Part shown: positions 16,841 through 26,214 of the stretch, one piece after another
Position numbering within the stretch: the first letter of the stretch is position 1
How the letters are laid out: every line of letters begins with the position of its first letter
From: DATEBA01 sp035288045
GTDB taxonomy: Bacteria; Actinomycetota; UBA4738; HRBIN12
Length of the DNA stretch: 64,000 bases
Direction: 5' to 3'
NCBI GenBank assembly: GCA_035288045.1
Contig: DATEBA010000074.1
Location: forward strand, 29,443-93,442
Program-made: the position numbers and the translations under genes
Notes under the pieces: model-generated
Seen by the model: the letters and a program-made list of their open reading frames with translations, nothing else
The model's database searches: none
What the model was told of the DNA's origin: nothing

Positions 16841-19183
16841 GTGGACCATGCCGCTGGGACATCGCACCGGGGCCACGGAGCGCGGGGCGGCGCGGCCGAG
16901 GCCGTGCTTCACGTCGGCGGGCTCATGGGGGTCATGGACGGACGCGGGGTCGAGCGGCGGCTCGGCGCGCAGGCCGGGGTGGTCAACGTCGAGGCCAACG
17001 CGCTCAACCAGACGGCGACCGTCAAATACGACCCGTCGGCGACGACGCTGGCCGAGCTCGATCGTTTCGTGGAGGAGTGCGGGTACCACTGCGCCGGCCG
17101 GTCGGTCCCCGGGCACGTGTGCGACCCGCACGATGACCCGGCGAGACCGGAAGAACACGGGGCCCACGCCGAGCACGCCGCCGCCGCTCACACCGGCCAC
17201 GGCGGCCACGCCGGGATGTCTATGGACGAGATGGTCGCCGACATGCGGCGCCGATTCTTGGTGGCGCTTCTGTTCGCGATCCCGATCTTCCTCTACTCGC
17301 CGATCGCCGTTGAGGCCTTCGGACTGGAGCTGCCGGCACCGTTCGGGATCAGAACCGACGTCCTGTCGCTCGCGCTCTCGTTGCCGGTGATCGGCTACTC
17401 CTCCGCGGTCTTCTTCCGTGGCGCGGTTCGCGCGCTGCGGAACCGCACGCTCGACATGATGGTCCTCGTCGCGACCTCGATCGGAGTCGGGTGGACCTAT
17501 TCTTTGCTCGTCGTGCTCGGGCTCCGCGGGGAGCACTTCTTCGAGGCGATCAGCCTGCTCGCCGCGTTCGTGCTGCTCGGGCACTGGATGGAGATGCGGG
17601 CACGCGCCGGCGCGAGCGATGCCGTCCGGGCGCTGCTGGACCTCGCGCCGCCGATGGCGGTGGTCACCCGTGAGGGCGAGCTCCTCGAGGTGCCGACCGC
17701 TGAAGTGGTCGTGGGCGACCTCCTTCTGATCCGGCCCGGCTCCAAGGTTCCGGTCGATGCCGTCGTCGAGGACGGCTTCTCATCCGTGGACGAGTCGATG
17801 ATCACCGGGGAAAGCCTCCCGGTCGAGAAGGGTCCCGGGGACGAGCTGGTGGGCGCGACGATCAACAAGGAGGGCGTGGTCCGGGCCCGCGCCGCGAAGG
17901 TCGGCTCGGACACCGCGCTCGCGCAGATCGTCGCCCTGGTGCAGGCGGCGCAGAACTCCAAGGCGCCGGCCCAGAGGCTCGCCGACCGCGCCGCGTCCTG
18001 GCTCGTGCTCGTCGCGCTCGGCGGCGGCCTGGTTACGCTCGCCGTCTGGCTCGTCGGGACTGATGCTTCGTTCTCGGTATCGCTTCAGTTCGCCATCACC
18101 GTCGTCGTGATCGCGTGCCCGGACGCTCTCGGGCTCGCGACGCCGACCGCGATCATGGTGGGGACCGGGATGGGCGCGCGAAGGGGGATCCTGTTCAAGG
18201 ACGCCGGCGCGCTAGAGGCCGCATCCTCGCTGTCGACGGTCGTTTTCGACAAGACCGGCACGCTGACCACGGGCGAGCCGAGGGTCGTGGAGATCAGGGG
18301 GGAGGATCTTCACGAGGACGAGCTGCTGAGGCTGGCGGCAGCGGTCGAGCGCCAGAGCGAGCACCCGCTCGCCAGGGCGGTCGTAGAGGTTGCCGGCGAT
18401 CGAGGGATCGAGATCCCGTCTGCGACTGCGTTCCGGTCGGTGGCCGGAGAGGGAGCGGGGGCCGACGTCGAGGGCCGTCGTGTCCTCGTCGGGAACCGCC
18501 GCCTCATGGATCGGGAGCGCGTAGAGGCGACGGCCGTCGAAACGGCGGCGAGCGAGTTCTCCGGTGCGGGCCGCACCGTCGCGTACGTCGCGGTGGACGG
18601 CAAGGCGGCCGGCGTGATGGCCCTGGCCGACGCCGTCCGCCCCGAAGCGGCCGAGGCCGTGACGGCCCTCCGCGCCGACGGCGTTCGTGTCGTGATGCTG
18701 ACGGGTGACAACCTTGCGACGGCGGAGCGCGTGGCCGCCCGCGTCGGCATCTCTCGGGTTCTCGCCGAGGTCCGCCCGGACGACAAGGAACGGCAGATCG
18801 TCGCCCTCCAGGCCGAGGTCGGCCGCGTCGGCATGGTCGGCGACGGCGTGAACGACGCGCCTGCGCTCGCGCGCGCGGACGTCGGCATCGCGATCGGCGC
18901 GGGCACCGACGTCGCCGTCGAGACGGCCGATGTCGTCCTGATGCGGTCGGATCCCGCCGACGTCGCGACGGCGATGAGGCTGTCGCGTGCGACGGTGCGC
19001 AAGATGCGCCAGAACCTGGGTTGGGCCGTGGGCTACAACGCTCTTGCTCTTCCGCTGGCGGCTGGGGTGTTCGCGTGGGCCGGGCTCACCCTCCGCCCCG
19101 AGATCGCCGCGATCTCGATGTCGGGTTCGAGTCTCCTGGTTGCGGTGAACGCCCTGCTTCTCCGGCGGGCGCGCGTAGATTGA
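16841..19183 (+). CDS. P1B-type metal ATPase with CPD motif and degenerate HMA domain
   Basis: A 780-residue P-type ATPase four bases after copA, so surely in the same operon. Residues 20-90 look like a heavy-metal-associated fold, but the CxxC metal site is absent (HVGGLMGVMDGRG); the end of that domain carries its own CGYHC and HVCDPHDD cluster, followed by a His-rich linker (AHTGHGGHAGMSMDEM). The sixth-helix motif is C426-P-D428 (IACPDALGLATPTA) instead of CPC or CPH. TGES, D470 (DKTGTLT), SEHP and GDGVNDAP are intact, so the pump should be active. Metal specificity cannot be read off; copper is suggested by context only. It starts at GTG 16841. Confidence 0.9.
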   Translation: MDHAAGTSHRGHGARGGAAEAVLHVGGLMGVMDGRGVERRLGAQAGVVNVEANALNQTATVKYDPSATTLAELDRFVEECGYHCAGRSVPGHVCDPHDDPARPEEHGAHAEHAAAAHTGHGGHAGMSMDEMVADMRRRFLVALLFAIPIFLYSPIAVEAFGLELPAPFGIRTDVLSLALSLPVIGYSSAVFFRGAVRALRNRTLDMMVLVATSIGVGWTYSLLVVLGLRGEHFFEAISLLAAFVLLGHWMEMRARAGASDAVRALLDLAPPMAVVTREGELLEVPTAEVVVGDLLLIRPGSKVPVDAVVEDGFSSVDESMITGESLPVEKGPGDELVGATINKEGVVRARAAKVGSDTALAQIVALVQAAQNSKAPAQRLADRAASWLVLVALGGGLVTLAVWLVGTDASFSVSLQFAITVVVIACPDALGLATPTAIMVGTGMGARRGILFKDAGALEAASSLSTVVFDKTGTLTTGEPRVVEIRGEDLHEDELLRLAAAVERQSEHPLARAVVEVAGDRGIEIPSATAFRSVAGEGAGADVEGRRVLVGNRRLMDRERVEATAVETAASEFSGAGRTVAYVAVDGKAAGVMALADAVRPEAAEAVTALRADGVRVVMLTGDNLATAERVAARVGISRVLAEVRPDDKERQIVALQAEVGRVGMVGDGVNDAPALARADVGIAIGAGTDVAVETADVVLMRSDPADVATAMRLSRATVRKMRQNLGWAVGYNALALPLAAGVFAWAGLTLRPEIAAISMSGSSLLVAVNALLLRRARVD

Positions 19184-19209
19184 GTGAAGCTATGGAAGAG
19201 GTGAACCAC

Positions 19210-20007
19210 ATGCAGGGAACCGCCCAGGCCTCGACCGCGATCGAGGTCACCGACGACGACTTCGTGGAGAAGGTCGTCGAGGCATCGAGGGAACGTCCGG
19301 TCGTCGTCGATCTCTGGGCCGCGTGGTGCGGCCCGTGCAAGGTTATCGGACCGATCCTCGAGCGGATCGCCGAGGAGCGCGGAGGCGCGTTCCTCCTCGC
19401 GAAGCTCGACGTGGACGCGAACCCATACACCGCCGGGCAGTTCGGGGTGCAGAGCATCCCGACCGTGATCGCGTTCCGAGACGGGAAAGCCGTGGACGGC
19501 TTCATCGGCGCGCTTCCCGAGCCCATGGTGAACGAGTTCGTCGACCGCATCCTCCCGAGCGAGGCCGATCTCGTGGCGAAGGAGGCTCTGGTCGAGGCGG
19601 AGTCCGGCGACACCCGGGGTGCGGAGCAGCGGTTCCAAGACGCCCTCTCCGCGGATCCGGGCAATCGGGAGGCGCGCCTGGGTCTGGCGCGGATCGTGGC
19701 GGAGCGTGGGGAGAAGGAGGAGGCGAGGGAGCTCCTGGCCGCGCTCTTGCCAGACACGGAGGCGGAGGGTCTGCTCGCGACGATCCGCGTATCCGAATGG
19801 GGAGAGGTCGAGGAGGCGGGGACGCTGGCCTCGGCGAAGCGCCTGGCCGCCGTGGGGAGGTGGCACGAGGCGCTGGACGGGATGCTCGCGTCGCTCGGTG
19901 ACGATCCGTCGGCGCGCGAGGCGATGCTCGACGTCTTCGCGGTTCTCGGCGACGAGGACCCGCTCACGGTCGAGTACCGCCGCAGGCTGTCGAGCGCGCT
20001 GTTCTGA
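19210..20007 (+). CDS. thioredoxin-TPR chaperone-like protein (YbbN/CnoX type)
   Basis: About 265 residues: a thioredoxin domain with active site WC(40)GPC(43)K, the cis-Pro loop SIPTVIAF, then a C-terminal helical part built from TPR-like repeats (AEQRFQDALSADPGNREARL, and WHEALDGMLASLGDDPSARE). This is the CnoX/YbbN architecture. Escherichia coli YbbN lacks the full CxxC, whereas this one retains it, like the oxidoreductase-active homologues. The ATG at 19210 has GAGGTG just upstream; ATG 19192 is an in-frame alternative. It follows the metal ATPase by 26 bp and overlaps the next gene by one base, so the copper operon may extend here. Confidence 0.88.
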   Translation: MQGTAQASTAIEVTDDDFVEKVVEASRERPVVVDLWAAWCGPCKVIGPILERIAEERGGAFLLAKLDVDANPYTAGQFGVQSIPTVIAFRDGKAVDGFIGALPEPMVNEFVDRILPSEADLVAKEALVEAESGDTRGAEQRFQDALSADPGNREARLGLARIVAERGEKEEARELLAALLPDTEAEGLLATIRVSEWGEVEEAGTLASAKRLAAVGRWHEALDGMLASLGDDPSAREAMLDVFAVLGDEDPLTVEYRRRLSSALF

Positions 20008-20747
20008 TGGACGATGTCACCCCGCGCCTCCGTGAGTTCTGGGACGCCGACGCAGAGGTCTACGATCGGACTACCTCGCACGCCGGCACCGACCCGGCCG
20101 AAGCCGGCGCCTGGCGACGCGCGCTCCTGCGGTCCCTCCCGCCGCCGGGTGCCTCCATCCTGGACGTAGGCGCGGGCACGGGCACGATGTCGCTGCTGGC
20201 GGCCCAGCTCGGGTACCGTGTCACTGCCCTAGACCTCTCGCCCAAGATGCTCGAGCGGGCGCGGGAGAAGGCCGAGGCGGTGGGGCTCAAGATCGCGTTC
20301 GTGGTGGCGCCCGCGGACGAGCCGCCCGCCGGGCCCTTCGACGCGGTGATGGAGCGTCACGTCCTTTGGACGATCCCCGACCCCGTCGGGGCGTTACGAA
20401 CATGGAGAGACGTCATGGTCCCCGACGGCAGGCTCGCGCTGTTCGAGACCCTCGTGAGCGATGGACCATACCAAGCCATCCGCGAAGCGGCCGCGGCCGC
20501 GCTCCGCAAGGCGATGGGGGTTCCGGCCGATCACCACGCGAACTACGGGGGCGATCTCCTCGCGCGGCTACCGCTGTCCCGGATGACGCACCCGGGTCCC
20601 GTCGCGGCGGCGGCGACCGAGGCCGGTTGGTGCCGGATACGCACGGCCAGGCTCCGGGGAGTGGAGCGAACCAGGCTCCGGGCGAGCCCTCCCGTGGTCG
20701 GGCGGCTCGAGCACGCGGTTCGCTATGCGCTGATAGCCGACGCCTGA
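20007..20747 (+). CDS. class I SAM-dependent methyltransferase
   Basis: A 246-residue methyltransferase. Motif I is LDVGAGTGTMSLLAA, motif II the acidic ALDLSPKML, and the motif IV region reads FDAVMERHVLWTIPDP. The order matches UbiE/MenG-like and other small-molecule methyltransferases (Methyltransf_11/25), but the substrate is not identifiable. The ATG at 20007 uses the last A of the preceding TGA. The 3' end overlaps the oppositely oriented lipB by 25 bp. Confidence 0.88.
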   Translation: MDDVTPRLREFWDADAEVYDRTTSHAGTDPAEAGAWRRALLRSLPPPGASILDVGAGTGTMSLLAAQLGYRVTALDLSPKMLERAREKAEAVGLKIAFVVAPADEPPAGPFDAVMERHVLWTIPDPVGALRTWRDVMVPDGRLALFETLVSDGPYQAIREAAAAALRKAMGVPADHHANYGGDLLARLPLSRMTHPGPVAAAATEAGWCRIRTARLRGVERTRLRASPPVVGRLEHAVRYALIADA

Positions 20748-21415
20748 ACGATCGCTGCTGCGGGCGGCACCGGCCGTAGCGCCGTCCCGAAGACGCGCTC
20801 GAAGTGGTGCAGCACCGGCGTGACGAGCTCCGCCGGCGTGAGCGTCCGTCCTGCGAGCAGCGACAGCGACGTCACGCCCTCGTCCGCAAGCCCACAGGGC
20901 ACGATCGCGTCGAACCAAGACAGGTCGGTGGTGCAGTTCACCGCGAAGCCGTGCAGCGTGACGCGAGCTCGCATGAGTCGAACACCGATCGCGCAGACCT
21001 TGCGGTTCCCGGACCACACGCCCGTCTGCACTTCGCTCCGATGGAGCGCGACGCCGAGGTCTGCCGCTGCGCGGATCACCACCTCCTCCAGCCGCCGCAC
21101 GTACCCGATCGCGTCGGGCTTGGCCCCGAGGTCGAGGATGGGGTAGCCGACCAGTTGCCCCGGCCCGTGGAACGTGAAGCTCCCGCCGCGGTCGGCGTGG
21201 CGAACATCGGCGCCTGCGGCGCGGATGCGGTCCTGCGTCCACACCAGGTGCTCCGGCCTCCACCGACGGCCGGCGGTGTATACGGGCGGGTGCTCGAGGA
21301 GGGCGAGAGCGTCGGGGATCTCGCCCCGGAGTCGGCGCTCGGCAAGGTCGTGCATCCAGGCGTTCGCGTCGTCGTAGGGGACAGGTGCTTCGGGCAGAAC
21401 TATCCAGGCCGGCAT
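20723..21415 (-). CDS. lipB: octanoyl-ACP:protein octanoyltransferase
   Basis: LipB transfers octanoate from acyl carrier protein to lipoyl domains, the step before LipA. The 230-residue protein has the family motifs LLEHPPVYTAGRR, DRGGSFTFHGPGQLVGYPI, the substrate-pocket lysine in GNRKVCAIGVR and the catalytic cysteine in FDAIVPCGLADEGVTSL. It is the last gene of the 2-oxoacid dehydrogenase operon, with its start codon sharing one base with the E2 stop. Its location next to the E2 that needs lipoylation is functionally sensible. Confidence 0.96.
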   Translation of the reverse strand: MPAWIVLPEAPVPYDDANAWMHDLAERRLRGEIPDALALLEHPPVYTAGRRWRPEHLVWTQDRIRAAGADVRHADRGGSFTFHGPGQLVGYPILDLGAKPDAIGYVRRLEEVVIRAAADLGVALHRSEVQTGVWSGNRKVCAIGVRLMRARVTLHGFAVNCTTDLSWFDAIVPCGLADEGVTSLSLLAGRTLTPAELVTPVLHHFERVFGTALRPVPPAAAIVQASAISA

Positions 21416-22635
21416 CAGGAGCGCAGGTCTTCCTCGAAGTCCCAGCCCTCGAGGTTCTCCTTGACCCGGCCGAGGAACTGCGCCGCCAAGGCGCCGTCGA
21501 TGACTCGGTGATCAAAGGACATGGAGATGTAGACACGGTGGCGTATCGCGATTGCATCGTCGATCACGACCGGTCGCGTCTCGACGGCGTCGAGGGCGAG
21601 GATGGCAGCCTGGGGCATCGCGATGATGGGCACCGAGATGAGCGAGCCGAACGGTCCCGGGTTGGTGATCGAGAAGGTCCCGCCGTGGACCTCGTCCGGC
21701 GCAAGCCGGTGCTCGCGAACGCGCACCGCGATGTCGTTGATCGCCCGCGCGAGTCCCACGAGGTTCATCGCCTCGGCGCCCTTCACGACGGGGACGATGA
21801 GACCCTCGTCGTAGGCGACCGCGATGCCCAGGTTCACGTAGCGCTTCACGACGATCTCGTCACCTCGCAGCTCGCTGTTCACGAGCGGGTGAGCGAGGAG
21901 CGCGTCGCAAGTCGCGCGAGCCACGAACGGCAGGTACGAGAGGGAGAACCCCTCGCGCGCCTTGAAGTCGTCCTTCACGCGCTCGCGCAGGCGCGCGATG
22001 TTCTCGACGTCGACCTCGACCGCCGTCCAAGCCCGCGCGGTCGTCTGAAGGCTCGCCGTCATGTGCCGGGCGATCGCCTTGCGGACGTGTGACATCGGGA
22101 CCGTCTCCTCGCTCCCGACTGGGGCAGCTTCGACGGCGCCTGTTGTCAGGGGGGCGGGCGTAGCGGAAGCCGGCGGCGTTGGGCCGCCACGGGAGGCGGC
22201 GAGGGCGAGGACGTCTCGTTTGGTGATCCGCCCGCCGGTCCCGGTGCCCGCGACCTGGGACAGGTCGACTCTGTATTCATCGGCGAGCTTCCTCACAAGT
22301 GGCGAGAGGATCTGCGACCTCGGCCCGCGCTCCGGCAATACTTCCTGTTGTGCGGGGGCGGCGGCTACCGGAGTGGGTCGAGCATCGGCCGCGGCCGCTT
22401 CGCCCGACGAGATCTCCGCGAGCACGGTCCCGACGGCGACGGTCTCCCCTTCGCGCACCAGGATCCGCAGTAGCCTGCCGGCGGCCGGCGAGGGGACCTC
22501 GGTGTCCACCTTGTCGGTCGAGATCTCGAAGAGCGGCTCGTCGAGGGCGACGTTCTCGCCCTCGTGCCTCAGCCACTTGAGGATCGTGCCCTCGACGATC
22601 GTCTCGCCCAGCTGCGGCATCACGATGTCGGTCAT
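21415..22635 (-). CDS. 2-oxoacid dehydrogenase complex E2 (dihydrolipoamide acyltransferase)
   Basis: A 406-residue E2. One N-terminal lipoyl domain carries the modified K42 (EISTDKVDTEV). An Ala/Pro-rich linker leads to the peripheral subunit-binding domain (LSPLVRKLADEYRVDLSQV, about 105-140), and the C-terminal catalytic domain ends with the active-site MSFDHRVIDGA. The domain layout fits pyruvate, branched-chain or 2-oxoglutarate complexes. With a two-subunit E1 alongside, a branched-chain 2-oxoacid or pyruvate/acetoin complex is more likely than 2-oxoglutarate. Confidence 0.94.
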   Translation of the reverse strand: MTDIVMPQLGETIVEGTILKWLRHEGENVALDEPLFEISTDKVDTEVPSPAAGRLLRILVREGETVAVGTVLAEISSGEAAAADARPTPVAAAPAQQEVLPERGPRSQILSPLVRKLADEYRVDLSQVAGTGTGGRITKRDVLALAASRGGPTPPASATPAPLTTGAVEAAPVGSEETVPMSHVRKAIARHMTASLQTTARAWTAVEVDVENIARLRERVKDDFKAREGFSLSYLPFVARATCDALLAHPLVNSELRGDEIVVKRYVNLGIAVAYDEGLIVPVVKGAEAMNLVGLARAINDIAVRVREHRLAPDEVHGGTFSITNPGPFGSLISVPIIAMPQAAILALDAVETRPVVIDDAIAIRHRVYISMSFDHRVIDGALAAQFLGRVKENLEGWDFEEDLRS

Positions 22636-22651
22636 CGAACCCTCCCGGGCG

Positions 22652-23695
22652 TCACCAGGAGCCGAGCCGGTCCACGGCTCCGACGATGTCCGCTACCTGC
22701 GGCAGGAACGCGTCCTCCAGCGTAGGCGAGAAAGGCACCGGCACGTTGGGCGGCGCGAGACGCGTCACCGGCGCGTCCAGATGCTCGAACCCCGCCTCCG
22801 CGATCATCGCGGCGACCTCGGCGCCGACGCCGAGGAACCGGTGGCTCTCGGATAGCACGAGCGCCCTGCTCGTCTTCTCGACCGAGCGCAGCACCGTCGC
22901 CGTATCGAGCGGCTGGATCGTGCGGAGGTCGACCACCTCTGCGGACACGCCGCGGTCCGCCAGCTCTCCGGCGGCCTCGAGCGCGCGGTGCACCATCGCG
23001 CCGTAGGTCACGATGGAAACGTCGGTGCCCTCCCGCTTCACGTCGGCTGCGCCGATCGGCACGAGGAAGTCGGGATCCTCGGGCAAGAGCTCCTTCACGC
23101 GCCGGTAGATCCATTTGTGCTCGAGGAAAACGCATGGGTTGTCGTCGCGGATCGCCGACTTGAGCAGGCCCTTCGCGTCACCGGGGAAGGCCGGGCAGAT
23201 CACCTTCAGCCCGGGCGCGTGCGCGAACCACGGCTCGGGATTGATCGAGTGGAACGAGCTCGCTCGCACGCCACCGCCCGACGGGCCCCTGAGGACGACG
23301 GGGAGCGGCACGCCCGTCCGGTAGTGGTAGCGGGCGAGCGCGGTCACGATCTCGTCGAACCCGCTCGTCATGAAGTCGGCGTACTGGAACTCGGCCACCG
23401 GTCGGAAGCCCTCCATGGCCGCGCCCATCGCCGTGCCCACGATCGTCTCCTCGGCGATCGGCGTGTCCATGACTCGTTCCGGGCCGAACCGCTCGATGAA
23501 GCCCTCGGTCACCTTGAACGCGCCACCGTAGGCGCCGATGTCCTCGCCGAGGAGGAACACGCGCTCGTCGCGCTCCATCTCCTCCCAAAGCGCCTCGGCG
23601 ATCGCGATCAGGTACGTTGCCTCGCCGCTCTCGGTCCGCTTGCCGCGCGGCTCGGCGCCGTGCCCGGCCGCTCCGGCCTCGACCACCTGGCTCAC
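22652..23695 (-). CDS. 2-oxoacid dehydrogenase E1 component, beta subunit
   Basis: A 347-residue transketolase-like subunit. Recognisable elements are FLLGEDIGAYGGAFKVTEG, PIAEETIVGTAMGAAMEG and the C-terminal transketolase_C domain with DLRTIQPLDTATVLRSVEKT. The beta subunit binds the pyrimidine side of thiamine diphosphate, with the glutamate of the AEET stretch expected to activate the cofactor. It begins at GTG 23695, overlapping the alpha-subunit stop by 4 bp. The first 25 residues are non-conserved, so the true start could be further in. Confidence 0.94.
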   Translation of the reverse strand: MSQVVEAGAAGHGAEPRGKRTESGEATYLIAIAEALWEEMERDERVFLLGEDIGAYGGAFKVTEGFIERFGPERVMDTPIAEETIVGTAMGAAMEGFRPVAEFQYADFMTSGFDEIVTALARYHYRTGVPLPVVLRGPSGGGVRASSFHSINPEPWFAHAPGLKVICPAFPGDAKGLLKSAIRDDNPCVFLEHKWIYRRVKELLPEDPDFLVPIGAADVKREGTDVSIVTYGAMVHRALEAAGELADRGVSAEVVDLRTIQPLDTATVLRSVEKTSRALVLSESHRFLGVGAEVAAMIAEAGFEHLDAPVTRLAPPNVPVPFSPTLEDAFLPQVADIVGAVDRLGSW

Positions 23696-24762
23696 GCCTC
23701 CGTCCCTCCCTCCCGCGACGGCTCGCCGGCCCAGTAGCCGTCGTCGGTGAACAGCCCCTTGGTGACCTCCTCCGGAACCGGGAAGGGGGAGTGCTGCGCG
23801 AACTCGTATCCGGCCTCGAACTCCGTCGCGATCCGCTGGTTCAGAGCGTCGATCTCCACATGGTCGACGACGCCCCGATCCCTGAGCAGGTCCTCGAACC
23901 GCTTCACCGGATCCTTGTTCGTCACGTGCTCGTCGAGCATCTCCCTAGGAACGTACTTGGCGGGGTCGTGCCCGGCGTGACCGCGCCAGCGGAGGGATAC
24001 CGACTCGATTAGCGTGGGACCCCCGCCGGCCCCCGCTCGTTCGACCGCCTCGCGCGCCGCGGAGTAGACCTCGAGCACGTTCGCCCCGTCGACCCGGACC
24101 CCCGGGATCCCGTAGGCGGCGGCACGTTCCGCGATCGTCGGCACCGAGATCTCCAGCCAGTTCGGCGTCGAATACGCCCACTGGTTGTTGTTCACGACCC
24201 ACACCACCGGTAGGTCGTGGATCGCCGACATGTTGAGCGCCTCGTGCCAGCGGCCGTTCGAGGTGGCGCCGTCGCCGCAGATCGCCATCGCGACGCGCGG
24301 CTCGCCGCGGCGCATGTACGCGAGCGCCGCTCCGCATGCGACCGGGTAGGCGATCGGCAGGTGTGAGATGACCGTGAACGTTCGCGCGCCCCTCCAATCG
24401 CCGATGTGGCTGTTCCCGTCGCGACCGCGCGTGTAGCCGTCGATGCGGCCCCAGAACTGGGCCATCACGCGGTTCAGCTCCAACCCCTTCGTGAGCTGAG
24501 CCGATAGGTCGCGGTGCGTGCAGAAGAGAGAGTCGTCTGGGCGCAGCGCGAAGGCGACGCCGCAGTGCGTGCCCTCCTGGCCGCGGCCGGAGTAGATCGC
24601 GCCGGGCAGCCGCCCCTGGCGGTAGAGCGCCTCCATCCGCTCGTCGAAGTAACGGCAGAGCTTGAGCTTGTAGAGAAGCTCCTTTAGCCGCTCGAGCGAG
24701 AGCTCGGCGCCTACCGGGCCCTCTCCCTGCTGCTCGGCATGCTCGGAGACCGTCCGCGCCAC
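23692..24762 (-). CDS. 2-oxoacid dehydrogenase E1 component, alpha subunit
   Basis: A 356-residue subunit with the thiamine diphosphate motif from GDGATSNGRWHEALN to VVNNNQWAYS, and the phosphorylation-loop-like RGHAGHDPAKYVPREML. Substrate specificity is not certain: the gene order E1 alpha, E1 beta, E2 with an upstream lpd is common for branched-chain 2-oxoacid or pyruvate dehydrogenases in Gram-positive bacteria. The start is GTG 24762, preceded by a G-rich ribosome binding site and 12 bp after lpd. Confidence 0.94.
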   Translation of the reverse strand: MARTVSEHAEQQGEGPVGAELSLERLKELLYKLKLCRYFDERMEALYRQGRLPGAIYSGRGQEGTHCGVAFALRPDDSLFCTHRDLSAQLTKGLELNRVMAQFWGRIDGYTRGRDGNSHIGDWRGARTFTVISHLPIAYPVACGAALAYMRRGEPRVAMAICGDGATSNGRWHEALNMSAIHDLPVVWVVNNNQWAYSTPNWLEISVPTIAERAAAYGIPGVRVDGANVLEVYSAAREAVERAGAGGGPTLIESVSLRWRGHAGHDPAKYVPREMLDEHVTNKDPVKRFEDLLRDRGVVDHVEIDALNQRIATEFEAGYEFAQHSPFPVPEEVTKGLFTDDGYWAGEPSREGGTEA

Positions 24763-24774
24763 GTCGTCCCCCCG

Positions 24775-26148
24775 TCAAGCGGTGTGTAGCGGCTTTCCCG
24801 CGAGCGCCAGGTGCGCTTCACCGATCGCCTCCGAGAGCGTCGGGTGCGGGTGGATGAGTGCGGCCACTTCGGCCGGGGCGGCCTCCCAGTTCGTGATCAG
24901 CATCGCCTCGGAGATTAGGTCGGTGACGCGCGGGCCGACCATGTGGACGCCGAGAACCGGACCGTCCTTGGCGGCGACCACCTTCACCGACCCGCCCTCG
25001 CCCAGGATGTTCGCCTTGCCCAGACCGCGGAGGTCGTAGCGCTCCACCGTGACCTCGTGGCCCCGCTCCTGCGCCTGCGCCTCGGTGAGGCCGACGGAGG
25101 CGACCTCGGGGTTGGAGTAGGTGACGCGCGGGACGCCAGAGTAGTCGATATCGGGCACCGGCAAGCCCGCGATCCTCTCCGCCACCGCGATCCCCTCGGC
25201 GAAGGCCACGTGCGCGAGCTGGAGCGGCGTCGCGGCGACGTCTCCAACGGCCCACACGTGCGGCGCGCTCGTCTGGAGCTGGCCGTCGACCTTCACGAAG
25301 CCGCGGTCGAGCTCGACGCCGGCCTCGTCCAGAGCCAGGCCATCTGTCACCGGGCCGCGTCCGACGGCGACGAGGCACACGTCCGCCGACACGCTGGCCG
25401 CCACCCCGGCCTCGTAGGCGACCTCGACCCGGTCGCCGAGATCGTCGATCGCCTGCACGGTTGTTCCCGGGAATGCCTGGATCCCTCGCTTGCGGAAGGC
25501 CCTGGCGAGCTCCTTCGATACGTCCTCGTCCTCCAGCGGGGCGAGGCGGGGCAGCATCTCGAGAACGGTGACCTCGGCGCCCATCGAGCGGTAGAACGAC
25601 GCGAACTCGAGGCCCACGGCTCCGGCCCCGATCACGACCGCCGACCTCGGGAGGAACGGCATCCAGAGCGCCTGGTCGCTCGTCACGATGCGTTCGGTGA
25701 GCGCAATGTCGGGGAGCAACCTCGGTCGCGAGCCCGTGGCGATAACCACGTCTGTTGCCGCGAGCGCTCGTCCGTCGACCTCGACGCGAGGCCCCGGAAG
25801 GAGCTCGGCGGTTCCGCCGATCACGTCGATGCCTCGTGTCTTGACCAGCCCCGATAGCCCCGCGACGAGCTTGTCGACGACCCGGCGCTCGAACTCCTTG
25901 ATCGCGTCCCAGTCGGGTTCCGCCGATGCCTTGACCCCCCATTCGGACGCGCGCTCGACCGTGTCCATGACCTCTGCCGAGCGAAGCAGAGCCTTCGTCG
26001 GGATGCAGCCGCGGAGCAGGCACGTGCCGCCGAGGCGTTCGTCCCTCTCCACGAGGGCGACTCGCTTGCCGAGCTGGGAGGCCCTTAGCGCAGCGGAGTA
26101 GCCACCGGTCCCCGCGCCGACCACCACTACGTCGTAGTCGCCCTCCAT
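24775..26148 (-). CDS. lpdA: dihydrolipoyl dehydrogenase (E3)
   Basis: A 457-residue flavoprotein. The FAD dinucleotide fold is VVVVGAGTGGYSAALRASQL, the redox-active disulfide is C43-C48 (GGTCLLRGCIP), the NAD fold is VVIGAGAVGLEFASFYRSMG, and the C-terminal dimer-interface active site is ALIHPHPTLSEAI. It is the first gene of the lpd-E1 alpha-E1 beta-E2-lipB operon and regenerates lipoamide for this complex and for the glycine cleavage system, whose T-protein gene is divergent next door. The ATG at 26148 was chosen because MEGDYDVVVVGAG aligns with the family N-terminus. A TACCAT box at 26164-26159 lies 10 nt upstream without a Shine-Dalgarno sequence. Confidence 0.96.
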   Translation of the reverse strand: MEGDYDVVVVGAGTGGYSAALRASQLGKRVALVERDERLGGTCLLRGCIPTKALLRSAEVMDTVERASEWGVKASAEPDWDAIKEFERRVVDKLVAGLSGLVKTRGIDVIGGTAELLPGPRVEVDGRALAATDVVIATGSRPRLLPDIALTERIVTSDQALWMPFLPRSAVVIGAGAVGLEFASFYRSMGAEVTVLEMLPRLAPLEDEDVSKELARAFRKRGIQAFPGTTVQAIDDLGDRVEVAYEAGVAASVSADVCLVAVGRGPVTDGLALDEAGVELDRGFVKVDGQLQTSAPHVWAVGDVAATPLQLAHVAFAEGIAVAERIAGLPVPDIDYSGVPRVTYSNPEVASVGLTEAQAQERGHEVTVERYDLRGLGKANILGEGGSVKVVAAKDGPVLGVHMVGPRVTDLISEAMLITNWEAAPAEVAALIHPHPTLSEAIGEAHLALAGKPLHTA

Positions 26149-26214
26149 CCGATGCGTAATGGTACCCCCGGTCTGCGCGTTGGGCGGCGAGCCGTCGGTA
26201 GGATTGGGCACGAC

